Source of the DNA: B30-G6 sp963701385
GTDB taxonomy: Bacteria > Desulfobacterota > Desulfobacteria > Desulfobacterales > B30-G6
Assembly (NCBI GenBank): GCA_963701385.1
Contig: CAVOZW010000009.1
Location: forward strand, 461,782-525,781
Reading direction: 5' to 3'
Length of the DNA: 64,000 bases
Part shown: piece by piece, positions 44,112 to 53,936 of the stretch
Numbering within the stretch: the first letter of the stretch is position 1
Layout of the letters: each line of letters starts with the position of its first letter
Position numbers and translations under genes: made by a program
Notes under the pieces: generated by a model
Seen by the model: only the letters and a program-made list of their open reading frames with translations
Told to the model about the DNA's origin: nothing
Database searches by the model: none

Positions 44112-45359
44112 TTAGCGATAGCTGGGAAGAATTTCCAACACTTTCGCGAGGGTCTGGTCTACAATTCCCTGGAGCCAGTCGCTGCCCACCCGTTTGGATT
44201 CGGGCTGGAGGGATTGGATGGTCTTGATGTAATCCTTGTTGTGATCTTGTGAAGCCCTCGCCGCCTGGCTTAAAAATTTATCCCGCAGCGCCGGGTCTCC
44301 GGGATAAGCCTGCATGGAAAGCAGGCTGTCATTGACCGCGTGCTGATTTACATAAAGTTCTTTTTGCTGAACCATGATTTTTGCACCACTATCTTTCTGG
44401 TAAATATGTTCATATTTTTGAATGGATAGAGGCATTTTGGCTGAAAGTTGAGCGAACCGTCGAATTCGTTCCTGAATTATTGTCTTCAATTTTTCCATGA
44501 CCGCTGCATGGAGTGTGTCCGGGAAATTGTCAGAAAGAAAAAGAGATCGCACATGCTGATACCAGTGCAGAAGGGAAATGAGGTTGCCGATATAGAGACT
44601 GTTGTTGACTACGATCCGTTTGATTCCCTTGTAGAGCCCGGGAACAAAGGGAATCTTACCGCCCTTCCCTGCCCCTTCGAAAAGCATTCTCCCGGGTCTG
44701 ATTTCATCTTTGCGAAAAATGGTGCCCGCTGCAATGACGGTTCCGAAAGCCAGACGGCTGGGTCCCACCAGCCCCCCCTGCCCGCCCAAAAAAATCGGTA
44801 ATTGATCCAGCATGACCCCCCTGGGCACATCTCCCACAAGGGAGGGTGTTGCCTTGTCCTGGTTGGGTGTAAAATTGAAATGGATGTAGGCGCTGCCGAC
44901 TTCACTGTGATTTTTTCGGCTGGTACCACCCGCCATGAGGCAATCGCAGAAATTGATCAGACTGCCAAGGGTCACGAAAGGAAACAGAATCGTTTGTTTG
45001 AGGCCCACGGTGTGGGCAATCTTGGCTTCTTCTTCGAGAATACAGCCTTCCCTGACATGAGATCCGCTTCCGGCACTGGCTTTATCCAGGAAAACAGATC
45101 CTTTGAAAAAACCGCCTTTTAGGGCAACGCGGGGGCCGAGTTGGCAATCCTGAATGGTGACCGGGGATTCATAGCCGATCTGTGTCTGCCCCATGATCAG
45201 GGTTGATTTTCCGAACAAACGGCACCCGGCATGGATCATGACCCGATCGTTGGATATGTTTTCGACCTCGATATCCTCGCCGATTTCAACACTCTCCGGA
45301 TTTGGAATGATGACGCCTTTTTGGATGAGCTGATCGATTTTGGGGTGATTTGTTTTCAT
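44112..45359 (-). CDS. GlmU-like left-handed beta-helix protein (no pyrophosphorylase domain)
   Basis: 415 residues. Hexapeptide-type coils run from about 20 to 200 (GEDIEVENISNDRVMIHAGC, LGPRVALKGGFF, GSHVREGCILEEEAKIAHTV), like the acetyltransferase half of GlmU and like eukaryotic UAP1-type LbH tails. The N-terminal nucleotidyltransferase domain of GlmU is missing. The C-terminal 150 residues are helical. Adjacent to glmM, whose product GlmU uses, so a link to UDP-GlcNAc synthesis is plausible. Whether it is a sugar acetyltransferase, regulator or enzyme with another substrate is not clear. Confidence 0.65.
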   Translation of the reverse strand: MKTNHPKIDQLIQKGVIIPNPESVEIGEDIEVENISNDRVMIHAGCRLFGKSTLIMGQTQIGYESPVTIQDCQLGPRVALKGGFFKGSVFLDKASAGSGSHVREGCILEEEAKIAHTVGLKQTILFPFVTLGSLINFCDCLMAGGTSRKNHSEVGSAYIHFNFTPNQDKATPSLVGDVPRGVMLDQLPIFLGGQGGLVGPSRLAFGTVIAAGTIFRKDEIRPGRMLFEGAGKGGKIPFVPGLYKGIKRIVVNNSLYIGNLISLLHWYQHVRSLFLSDNFPDTLHAAVMEKLKTIIQERIRRFAQLSAKMPLSIQKYEHIYQKDSGAKIMVQQKELYVNQHAVNDSLLSMQAYPGDPALRDKFLSQAARASQDHNKDYIKTIQSLQPESKRVGSDWLQGIVDQTLAKVLEILPSYR

Positions 45360-45362
45360 ATT

Positions 45363-47183
45363 CTAAATGTCTGTTAGGGTAATGGTGAAATTTTTTAACG
45401 ACAATTCCTGTTCTTGGCAGATCTTCATTAGGTTCTCGTTTTGTGACCCAGCGCCGTTTTTAAAGGAGACAATGATGCCTTCGATACATTGATTTCGGCA
45501 GATTTTTTCAATATCGGTCAGGCAGCCTAGAACCGGGTAACCCTGAATTTTTTTTCCTAATTTTCGAACATCGTCATCGATAAAACCGACCGGATGGATG
45601 GATAAATCCTTGTTGTTCAATATCTCGCGTAGCAGAATTTCACCGCCTCTTCCGGCGCCGTAAATAAGGGTTTTGCAGCCGGCCAGGTTTTTGCGTTTGA
45701 TGATGTCGAGGAAAAGCCTGAAAGATCCCCGGCTTGCCAGCAGATAGCCAGTGGTCAGCAGCCAGTCGATGATGACGATTCCTTTGGAAAAGTCCTCAAA
45801 ACGATACAAAAATGTCACGGCAGCGACACCCAAAAGGGAGGCCACCGTGGAGGCCTTGAGATAGAGGAACACGTCACTGGTGCTCATGTATCCCCACAGG
45901 AACGGTAGATGCCAAAACCAAAGAATACGATGAGCTTACAGGCGATAATGGCCGGTAATGAATTCAAAAATACATTGAAATAAATCGGTAAATGCGCCGG
46001 AATCGAATCGCAGGCGATATGACAGATAGTAGGCAAAGGAAATCATTCCAAAGTCGAGGATCACCAGCAGGAGCTGTTTCTTATACGTGATATCGATGAG
46101 AATGGGGGTATACGATTTATTGCGCAACACCGAGAATTCTTTTTCAGGGTAAATCCGCAATTGAGCAAGATAGATTCCCATCAGCAGAAGGGAGATGACT
46201 ATAGGGGTTATGACGATCGGTGAGGTGAGATTGTCTGAACGGGCAACAAAAATAGCGGACATGCCGGACAGAATGCCGATGCCGTACAAAAACAGGACGG
46301 CGTTGCGTTCATTCAGCCCCATGAGTACCAGGCGGTGGGAGGTGTGGTCCCTGCCCCCCACGGAAGCCCTGCGACCGCTTAGGATTCGAATGATGGAGAC
46401 GAGCATCGTATCAAATAGGGGTACCATCATTACAAGCAGCGGCACGGCATACGGGGAAATGTTATTTTTAGGGGCGGTTTCCGAATGCTGGAGCGTCAAG
46501 AGGGCCAGTGTAAAGCCGATGACGAGACTGCCGCCGTCACCCATGAAGATGGAGGCCGGCTTGAAGTTGAAGATGAGAAAGGCGGCCAGTGCACCGACCA
46601 ACGCATAGGATGCAAGCAAACTTTCTGCCCCTGGTGTTCCATGAAACAGAAAGGCCAGACAAACGGCGGCAATCAGAGCGGTACCGGCACACAGGCCATC
46701 CATGTTGTCGATCAGGTTGAATGCATTGGTGAGGCCCACAACCCAGATAATCGTTACCATGGTGTCGAGGGTCAAGGAGGAAAACCAGTGCAGCCTGAAA
46801 CCCAGAAAGCTGACAAAAGATGCCACCAGAATTTGGCCCACAAGTTTCGTCTGGGGTTTGATGGTGACAAGGTCGTCCACCAAACCGAGGGCAAAAAGAG
46901 CGGTTGCACCGACCCAGAGGGTGGCGCAGACGGAGGGCAGCTTTGCCATACTTGAATTCCGTAATACAAACGGCAGGAGGCTGCTGAAATCGGCGGCCAT
47001 CAAGAGCGGGAGCGACATACCCAGATAAATGGCGACCCCCCCCATGAGTGCGGTGGGCTTTTGATGCCAGCGTTCCGTGCTCGGGGCTGCCATCCACCCG
47101 TTTTTGATGGCCAAAAAGCGAACCACGGGTGTCAGTGCCAGGCACAGACAAAACGATGTGATAAGATAATAAATGGAATGCAT
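45363..47183 (-). CDS. WecA-like polyprenyl-phosphate sugar-1-P transferase fused to a CapD-type N-terminal half, frameshifted as read
   Basis: About 600 residues once two shifts are bridged. Residues 1-330 are a MraY/WecA-type enzyme with about ten helices (GGVAIYLGM, ALGLVDDL, NAFNLIDNMDGLCAGT, FMGDGGSLVIG, GGRDHTSHRLV). Then comes a membrane segment typical of WbpM/PglF/CapD starts (LLLVILDFGMISFAYYLSYR) and, after breaks near 45980-45992 and at about 45901, GIYRFLWGYMSTSDVFLYLKA and the nucleotide-binding domain KTLIYGAGRGGEILLREI. The SDR catalytic half of CapD is absent. It would load the first sugar phosphate onto the lipid carrier. Confidence 0.78.
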
Positions 47184-47278
47184 AGGCACTATCGGCTAGC
47201 CCGAATATTTCATGAAACTTGAAGAGAAATTTTACCCTGAATTGATTCTACACCCGCTCTGCAGGTGGAGAATCAGTC

Positions 47279-48250
47279 TTATTGCTTAAAGCTGTCGATA
47301 ACGTCATCCAGAATGACGTCCAGGTCCTTTTTGGGATCGAAACCCACCAGACGCTGGATTTTTTCGATACCCGGGACACGGCGCTGCATGTCTTCGAAGT
47401 CCTTTTGAAAGGCTTCCTCGTACGGGATGAGAGAAATCTGGGATTGCGACCCTGTTTTTCCGATGATCTTGGTGGCCAGGTCCAAAATGGTGGTTTCCTC
47501 GATGCCGCCGATGTTAAACACTTCTCCAAAGGCAGCCTCGCTTTCCATGAGGGCCATCAGCGCCCCCACGACGTCTGTGACATGGGTGAAGGTGCGTGTC
47601 TGTTTCCCGTCTCCATAGACCGTGATGGGCTTATTTTCCAGTGCCTGTCCTACAAATCTTGGAACCACCATACCGTATGCGCCGGTCTGCCTGGGCCCGA
47701 CCGTGTTGAAAAGTCGTGCAATCGTTACCTTCAAACCATTGGTTCTATGGTACGCCAGGGCGGTGAATTCGTCCATGAGTTTTGAGGCGGCGTAGGACCA
47801 GCGGAATTTGCTCGATGGACCGTAAATGATATTGTCCGTCTCCACCAGGGGCGCATGCAGATGCTTTCCGTAGACTTCGGATGTGGATGCCAGCAGCACT
47901 TTCTTTTTAAATTTATTACACAAGCCCAGTACCATTTCCGTACCCTGGATATTGGTGTGAATCGACTCGAGGGGCTTGTCCAGAATATACTGGACACCGA
48001 CAGCAGCCGCCATATGAAATACAGTGTCACAAATACCCACCAGCTCCATCATCAGTTCGTGGTTCAATATGCTGTCGATATGGATGAAAAATTTGTCATG
48101 ATACCGGTCTGTTGAGGACAGGTGTTTAATGTTTTTCATGGAACCCGTGGAGAGGTCGTCGATAATGTAGACGTCATCTCCCTTATTCAGATACGCTTCT
48201 GCCAGATGTGAGCCGATAAAACCGGCACCGCCGGTGATCAGTATGTTCAT
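47279..48250 (-). CDS. NAD-dependent NDP-sugar epimerase/dehydratase (UDP-glucuronate decarboxylase-like)
   Basis: 323 residues of the extended SDR family. GGAGFIGSHL at 7-16 binds NAD; STSEVYG and the YAASK pair supply catalytic Ser/Thr-Glu, Tyr and Lys. IARLFNTVGPRQTGAYGMVVPRF is typical of UXS, epimerase and dehydratase enzymes. The ATG at 48250 follows AAGGGAAG. The exact reaction (4-epimerase, 4,6-dehydratase or decarboxylase) cannot be fixed by eye. It supplies a modified sugar nucleotide to the glycan locus. Confidence 0.88.
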   Translation of the reverse strand: MNILITGGAGFIGSHLAEAYLNKGDDVYIIDDLSTGSMKNIKHLSSTDRYHDKFFIHIDSILNHELMMELVGICDTVFHMAAAVGVQYILDKPLESIHTNIQGTEMVLGLCNKFKKKVLLASTSEVYGKHLHAPLVETDNIIYGPSSKFRWSYAASKLMDEFTALAYHRTNGLKVTIARLFNTVGPRQTGAYGMVVPRFVGQALENKPITVYGDGKQTRTFTHVTDVVGALMALMESEAAFGEVFNIGGIEETTILDLATKIIGKTGSQSQISLIPYEEAFQKDFEDMQRRVPGIEKIQRLVGFDPKKDLDVILDDVIDSFKQ

Positions 48251-48351
48251 GGTTGCTTCCCTTTTAATATTAGGTATGGCACGCTAAACCCATTGCAAGC
48301 TTGTACCCTTTAGAATAGAAATACGGATTATTCTAATGAAATATCAACTGA

Positions 48352-49677
48352 CTAAATCAGCTCGTTCAGAAGCCGTGCTAACTTTTGGATTTGGTATTCT
48401 CTCGTAAAAACGATCAATTCTTCAGGGTTTGATTCATATGGTCTTTTTTCCCCAGGGAAAAAACGATTTTGGATGTAACATAAGAGTGATTCAGAAATCC
48501 TTTTGGCATCATCTTCGAGCATCCCAGCGCCTGTTGCCTTGAGGGTTTCATCTACAATACCACCCTTTGGACCGATTCCAATTATCGGTTTTCCAGCCCC
48601 TAAATATTCAAAGAACTTAGTCGTAAAAACACCTTTTTGAGATGTATCATTCCACTCAAGAAACAAAAGCAGATCTGCATCCTTTTGCATCTGGATTGCT
48701 ATATCGTGTGATACTGGCTTTTTGGTTTGAAAAAACGCTGATACAAGATGTTGTCTGACCAAAGGTTCGACAACATTTGAGTTCGGTCCATAGATCCAAA
48801 CAGCAATGTCACCTGTTTTGATTTTTCTATTATTCACTAATAGCTTTATGGCTTCAGCAAGGGGCGCAATATTCTGAAACCCCAAATAAATCATGCCGGT
48901 GTATACGATATTGAATCGAAATTGATTCCATTCAGATTGATATTTTTTTTTGAGATCAGGTCTATTATCTGTGTCGAAGCCGTTGGTGATAACGTGAACC
49001 GGTTGTCCTGTAAGTTTGGCCATGTCTTTGGCAAGCGGTTTCGATACGGTCGTCACCATGTCGCTCAAATGAAGTTTTTTTTTTTCTAATCGTAGCTGAT
49101 ATTTTTTTTTAAATCGCCCATGCGATGCGGTGAAGTGAGAGTTGCTCAGCAGATCTCTGTAATCGGCAACCCATGGAACCCCCAGACTTTTTTTGATGTC
49201 TGCAGCAATCAGATGTGCAGAAAATGGCAGTGCACTGGAAAGGATAATGTCGGGTTTCAGGTTTTTGGCAATGTTAACGGCCTGTTTTCTGCCGAGAATG
49301 TACCAGGGCCAATGTGGATCTGGAAAAGTGATTATTTCATCGTATACCCAACCCAAAAGTCGTTTTATCACATTCGCTTGTTCGGACCTATATTCCTGCC
49401 GGCTTTTGCCGTACCCAGAAATCCGATGCCTGAAAAGCCACGAAATCACACTCCCTGTGTGGGCCCCGGGAAGCCGGTATACCGTACCGGTTTCCTCGGC
49501 CTGATGATCGATGGGACCATTCCATGTCCATCGATTCAGGCTCACGGTGGCAACAAATGGCTTAAAACCGAACTTCGGAAGGTATTTCGCAAAAGCTGCA
49601 ATTCGATACGAACCGGCGGCCATCATGGGTGGAAATGTGTATGATATGATTAATATTTTCTTTATTGTTTTTCCCAT
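48352..49677 (-). CDS. Glycosyltransferase family 4-type protein
   Basis: 441 residues with a GT-B look. N-terminal KKILIISYTFPPMMAAGSYRI is typical of GT4 Rossmann starts; VPWVADYRDLLSN lies mid-way; the C-terminal half has FNIVYTGMIYLGFQNIAPLAEAI, LLLFLEWNDTSQKGVFTTKFFEYLGAGKPIIGI, with the usual Glu-containing E-x7-E-like segment near KFFEYLGAGK. Donor and acceptor are unknown. Transcribed with the glycan locus. Confidence 0.82.
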   Translation of the reverse strand: MGKTIKKILIISYTFPPMMAAGSYRIAAFAKYLPKFGFKPFVATVSLNRWTWNGPIDHQAEETGTVYRLPGAHTGSVISWLFRHRISGYGKSRQEYRSEQANVIKRLLGWVYDEIITFPDPHWPWYILGRKQAVNIAKNLKPDIILSSALPFSAHLIAADIKKSLGVPWVADYRDLLSNSHFTASHGRFKKKYQLRLEKKKLHLSDMVTTVSKPLAKDMAKLTGQPVHVITNGFDTDNRPDLKKKYQSEWNQFRFNIVYTGMIYLGFQNIAPLAEAIKLLVNNRKIKTGDIAVWIYGPNSNVVEPLVRQHLVSAFFQTKKPVSHDIAIQMQKDADLLLFLEWNDTSQKGVFTTKFFEYLGAGKPIIGIGPKGGIVDETLKATGAGMLEDDAKRISESLLCYIQNRFFPGEKRPYESNPEELIVFTREYQIQKLARLLNELI

Positions 49678-49719
49678 TACCGGTTTTCGGATCCGATTGT
49701 TGAAGGGACTTCGGACAGC

Positions 49720-50539
49720 TTATTCTTTACCGTCAGCTACCTTTTCGTAAAGCGCATACCACCATTTGAAGGTTGTTTTTTTTATCGGGACCAGTGCTTC
49801 AAGTTTTTTCAGTGTATCAGCTGAAAAGCCATTTTTTGGACTTAACCCTTTCCTCGGATTGACTGCTGCCTGACGAAAGCCACACTGCGGGCATTTGCTG
49901 TTGGAAGGAAAATTGATAATGTGTCGCCAGCGAAAGCGTCGAGCCATATCCGAAACAATTGGAATTTTTTCTTTGGCAAATACGCCTTCCAGTCGAATCA
50001 GGTGCATAGTATCAGGTAGTTTGTTAAATATCGTACGCATGCGCAATGAATCGAAACTGCGCATATGGTAGAATCGATGAAATCTGCAGTCGCATTTCGG
50101 ACAAATCGCATGCTTCATTGCCAAGCGTTCTTTATAAGGCACCGTAACCATGACAAAGCGCCGTGATACGCGTGCTAAGCTCCTTGAGTGAGTTGTTAAA
50201 ATCACTATGTGGTAAATGTTCCAGTATCTCCATCGCCACGACAAGGTCAAAGACACGGTCCGAAAATGGCAGAGCGGTGATATCCGCCTGGCAGCATAAC
50301 GTTTTAACATGTTGCAGCGCTGCCAAGCTCCGGTCTACACCCGTAACCTGCTCCTTTATGGCAATTGCATTTGTAAAAATGCCATTGCCGCAGCCCACAT
50401 CCAGGATTGACGAAACACTAGGGGGTATCCAATCCATGGCCAGTTCAACCCTGTCGGATGGTTCACCCGAATACCGCTCGGGGTCCCACAAAGATGAATT
50501 TTCATAATATTGAAATTCAAACGACTTTCTTTTGGTCAC
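49720..50539 (-). CDS. SAM-dependent methyltransferase with a zinc-ribbon-like tail, one frameshift as read
   Basis: About 270 residues after bridging a one-base break near 50178-50181. The N-terminal half has SILDVGCGNGIFTNAIA, QADITALPFSD and VVAMEILEHLPH, a class I methyltransferase. The second half continues from the other frame as LARVSRRFVMVTVPYKERL, then AICPKCDCRFHRF and CPQCGF, two CxxC pairs like a zinc ribbon. Probably methylates a sugar of the glycan. Ends at 49720, 42 bp before the GT4 gene. Confidence 0.78.
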
Positions 50540-52029
50540 GGCCTTATCACTCCCAAGCTGCGCAGAGCGACGGATTCTTTTTTATAAACAAGACCATAAT
50601 ACAACAAAACCATCGGCAAAGCCGCCACCAGCAATATCAGGTTCGATGTATGCAGCACATATTTAAGAAGCATCAGCACCACGGTAAAGGGCGAGGCATA
50701 AAAAAAATAACTGCCCACGATTTGGAGTAAGCGGCGGAATGAAACCTTGGCCTGCTTCAAACACCAGATCAACAGAATTGTGTATACGATGACGCCGGTT
50801 GCCGCGAAAAAGCCCAATGCAATCAAAACATTATGAAACAACCCACCGACCGTGAACGATACCAAGCGGGTGATAAAAATCGCTGAATGAATGATCAGCG
50901 CCAATTCCTGCTTCTCAAATACAATAAAAAGCGTGCTCATGGGCGATGAAACGAACCAAACAAACATCCACAAGCTGAATATCTGAAGGTACAACCCTGT
51001 CTCGATCCAAGTCTCGCCGAATACAACCGCGATGATCTCCTGCCCTATCAACCCGAGCAGTAGAGCCGGTAGTAGACCGATGGCTATCAATATGGTAAGA
51101 ACGTTGTCAACCAAATCCGCCAAGGCTTTCTCTTGTTTTGCTACCGCTGAAGCCCTTTGCAGAAAAACTTTTGATATCGAACGTCCTACCAGCAGCATGG
51201 GTACTTTAACAATACGATCGGCCAACGCATAGAATCCGACCGTTGCAGGGGAGAAAAAGGCAGCCAGCATCAAGGCCGGTATCTGCCATGATATACTGTT
51301 GAACAAAATACCCCAGATGTCAAACAAGGGAAACTTGCGATATCGAAGGACCGTTTGCAGCAGCTCTCGGAAGCACATATTCCGAATTGCTGCAATATTA
51401 CAATTCTTGACGAACCTATAGCCAAGGATTGCCGTGGAGACGGCAGAACCAAACATGTATCCGAAAATCAGTCCGCTGCTGCCCCCAAGATATCTGATGG
51501 CCGCCACGATTTGGTATGAAATGGTTCCACAGGCTGCACCGATTTCGGCGAAGGAAATGCTTGCAAAAAACTTTTTCCGTGCTTGCCAAAAATTTAACGC
51601 CGAGTAAATTGAACGCAGCAGGACCAGCGGAGCCACACACCACAAGTAAGACAAAAGTCCGGGAGCATTCAGGATGCGGGTCAGAGGGTGTTTGACAAAG
51701 GGTTGAACCGCGGCAAGAAATATTGACAACAGAACGGCAGCACAGATGGAAACAGCAAGCAAATTGAACGCGCTGCTATCTTGTGCCGGAAGTATGATGG
51801 CGACATCGTAGCGCAGACAGCCAATTACGCTGAGAGGCATGACGATTGCCATGAGCAATGTAGCGATTCCGAATGACTCCGGCAGATACAAACGCGTGAG
51901 CACAGGTGAGGCTAAAAGCAACAACGCCTGAGCAGTGATGCTGCCGCTGCTCAATGTAAGGACATCGCGTGCGAAGTTGTCCCCAGAGCCTCTGGGTGAT
52001 TCGTCAATCTGGTTTTTATAGGTATTCAA
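50536..52029 (-). CDS. Wzx-like polysaccharide flippase
   Basis: 497 residues, about 12-14 membrane helices. ALLLLASPVLTRLYLPESFGI at the start, then GSSGLIFGYMFGSAVSTAILGYRFV and the pattern of MATE/MOP exporters such as RfbX. It would flip lipid-linked repeat units across the inner membrane. The start is a TTG at 52029 with no clear ribosome site, so it is uncertain. It overlaps the methyltransferase by four bases. Confidence 0.85.
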   Translation of the reverse strand: MNTYKNQIDESPRGSGDNFARDVLTLSSGSITAQALLLLASPVLTRLYLPESFGIATLLMAIVMPLSVIGCLRYDVAIILPAQDSSAFNLLAVSICAAVLLSIFLAAVQPFVKHPLTRILNAPGLLSYLWCVAPLVLLRSIYSALNFWQARKKFFASISFAEIGAACGTISYQIVAAIRYLGGSSGLIFGYMFGSAVSTAILGYRFVKNCNIAAIRNMCFRELLQTVLRYRKFPLFDIWGILFNSISWQIPALMLAAFFSPATVGFYALADRIVKVPMLLVGRSISKVFLQRASAVAKQEKALADLVDNVLTILIAIGLLPALLLGLIGQEIIAVVFGETWIETGLYLQIFSLWMFVWFVSSPMSTLFIVFEKQELALIIHSAIFITRLVSFTVGGLFHNVLIALGFFAATGVIVYTILLIWCLKQAKVSFRRLLQIVGSYFFYASPFTVVLMLLKYVLHTSNLILLVAALPMVLLYYGLVYKKESVALRSLGVIRP

Positions 52030-52163
52030 AGGCGGTTTTTTCGCGGATAGTCAGGGATTGAGGGCAAGGTAAAATGCTCCCGATTGAAAATGTACGTATT
52101 TTGAAATGCGTCGTGTAATTGGCCTATTCAGTTGTGCACCCAAAGTGAAGCATGACGCCGAAT

Positions 52164-53231
52164 TTAGGTTCTAATGATGGCTGTGATCTTTTTAGCCGCA
52201 TTGCCGTCTCCAAACAGGTTCTCTTGCTTCTCGGGAGAGTTTGCGTCGCATGCCGCTTTAACAATTTTTCTTTTGTCGGCACTTGTCAGCACATTCCATC
52301 CGGAAGTGACTGTTTCTATCCACTCGGTCTCAGGCCTCAGGGTGATGCATGGAACACCGAAAATAAAGGCTTCTTTCTGTACCCCTCCCGAATCGGTCAA
52401 GATCATACGGGCATTTTTTTCCAACAGAAGCATATCGAGATAGCCCACCGGGTCCGTCAATATCAGATTGGATCTGGATTGAACCGACGAAGATCCAAAA
52501 AATGCTTCAAGCTTTTGCCGTGTCCGTGGGTGAATTGGAAATATAACCTTTTGATCTAGTTCCTGAAATGCGGATATGATCTGGTGCAGGTTTTCCGGAT
52601 TGTCTGTGTTATAAGGACGGTGCACTGTTGCCAGGTAGTATTCCTTTGATTTGATATCTAATACCGTCAAGATATCTGATTTTTCCTTGGCTACATCTAT
52701 GAACATCATTAACGCATCCACCATGGTATCTCCCACCAGATGGACACCCTGCACGATGCCTTCCTTTTGAAGGTTTGTGAGGGCAGTTTGGGTCGGGCAG
52801 AAAAGAAGGTCGGCACAGTGGTCCGCAACCACCCGGTTGGTTTCTTCCGGCATCGTTTTGTTGTAGGATCGGAGCCCGGCTTCCACATGCGCCAACGGGA
52901 TGTGGAGCTTGCACGCTGCCAGCGCTCCGGCAAGGGTTGAGTTGGTGTCGCCATATATCAGGACCAGATCGGGTGACGCCTTGATCAAGACATCCTCGAT
53001 GCGGATGAGCATGTGACCCGTCTGAAAGCCATGAGACCCAGAACCCACGTCGATATTCAAATCAGGTTCAGGGATTCCCAACTCAGAAAAAAATATATCC
53101 GACATCATTGGGTCGTAATGCTGACCCGTGTGGAGCAGAAACTCCGTTAATCCCGTGTCACGCAGCGCCTTACTCACTGGCGCTGCCTTGATGAATTGGG
53201 GTCGTGCCCCAACGATGGTCACTATTTTCAT
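52164..53231 (-). CDS. wecB: UDP-N-acetylglucosamine 2-epimerase (non-hydrolysing)
   Basis: Converts UDP-GlcNAc to UDP-ManNAc. 355 residues. VGARPQFIKAAPVSKAL and LLHTGQHYDPMMSDIFF at the N-terminus, VYGDTNS-like LIYGDTNSTLAGALAA, HVEAGLRSYNKTMPEE, PIHPRTRQKL and LTDSGGVQKEAFIFGVPCITLRPETEW are the family signatures. It is in the glycan locus, upstream of the flippase. Confidence 0.95.
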   Translation of the reverse strand: MKIVTIVGARPQFIKAAPVSKALRDTGLTEFLLHTGQHYDPMMSDIFFSELGIPEPDLNIDVGSGSHGFQTGHMLIRIEDVLIKASPDLVLIYGDTNSTLAGALAACKLHIPLAHVEAGLRSYNKTMPEETNRVVADHCADLLFCPTQTALTNLQKEGIVQGVHLVGDTMVDALMMFIDVAKEKSDILTVLDIKSKEYYLATVHRPYNTDNPENLHQIISAFQELDQKVIFPIHPRTRQKLEAFFGSSSVQSRSNLILTDPVGYLDMLLLEKNARMILTDSGGVQKEAFIFGVPCITLRPETEWIETVTSGWNVLTSADKRKIVKAACDANSPEKQENLFGDGNAAKKITAIIRT

Positions 53232-53350
53232 TATGAATCAGTCTGTTGTGGGTTGTATTTTTTAGCTTGAGGATTAATCGCTTCGTATAGCGGGAGAAAG
53301 GGTTTCAGGATTCACGGCAAAGCCGCATGGGATAATATCGCGCAGCGGTA

Positions 53351-53932
53351 TTATTGGATTAAGAGAATCTTATCCTTGCTGATATTTCTTTTTCGCAATA
53401 TTTCCAAGAGGTTCTCAGTATTGGAAATGTCCGTGATAAGGACTTTATCAAAGGATATGGTGTCGAGCGCATCCGATGATCGAATACGATGTCCTATGAA
53501 CATATTGCCTTTTCTTTTATCATCCACCACGGCCTTGAGTTTCAGCGTCGTTTCTTGAAGCGAAATATAGGTGATTTCCGCCAGTTCGCCGGTACCGAAA
53601 AAAACGATATTTTGAATACCCTCTTCCTCCAATACTTTAAGTGTTTGCTTGATCTTATGTCTCGAATCTCTATAAAATTTAAAAGAATAGTGTATGTATT
53701 TATAGGTCAAGCGAGTTTTTTCCAGCGCGCCCTTGGGTGTCAAAATGTATTTAACCCGATTACTTGGAACGGTGGTGATTTTGAAGTATCCTTTCTGGGC
53801 CAATCGCTTGAGAAAGGCGTTCACAAGCCCCAGGGATATATTCAATTTCTGCGAGAGATACCGCTGGCTCGGTGGCGTCTTGGCATCAAACTCCTGCAGG
53901 AGTTTCATCGTACGAATTTCTTTTGAATCCAT
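53351..53932 (-). CDS. Winged-helix regulator fused to a sugar-locus nucleotide-binding domain
   Basis: 193 residues. Residues 1-75 are a winged helix (RTMKLLQEFDAKTPPSQRYL, LNISLGLVNAFLKRLAQKGY, YILTPKGALEK). Residues from about 105 are a Rossmann-like domain (QNIVFFGTGELAEITYISLQ, KAVVDDKRKGNMFIGHRI) similar to the N-terminal domains of PglD and CapD. The combination suggests a transcription factor of the glycan locus that senses a sugar nucleotide or related ligand. The ATG at 53932 is 5 bp after the fucose synthase stop. Confidence 0.72.
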   Translation of the reverse strand: MDSKEIRTMKLLQEFDAKTPPSQRYLSQKLNISLGLVNAFLKRLAQKGYFKITTVPSNRVKYILTPKGALEKTRLTYKYIHYSFKFYRDSRHKIKQTLKVLEEEGIQNIVFFGTGELAEITYISLQETTLKLKAVVDDKRKGNMFIGHRIRSSDALDTISFDKVLITDISNTENLLEILRKRNISKDKILLIQ

Positions 53933-53936
53933 AATG

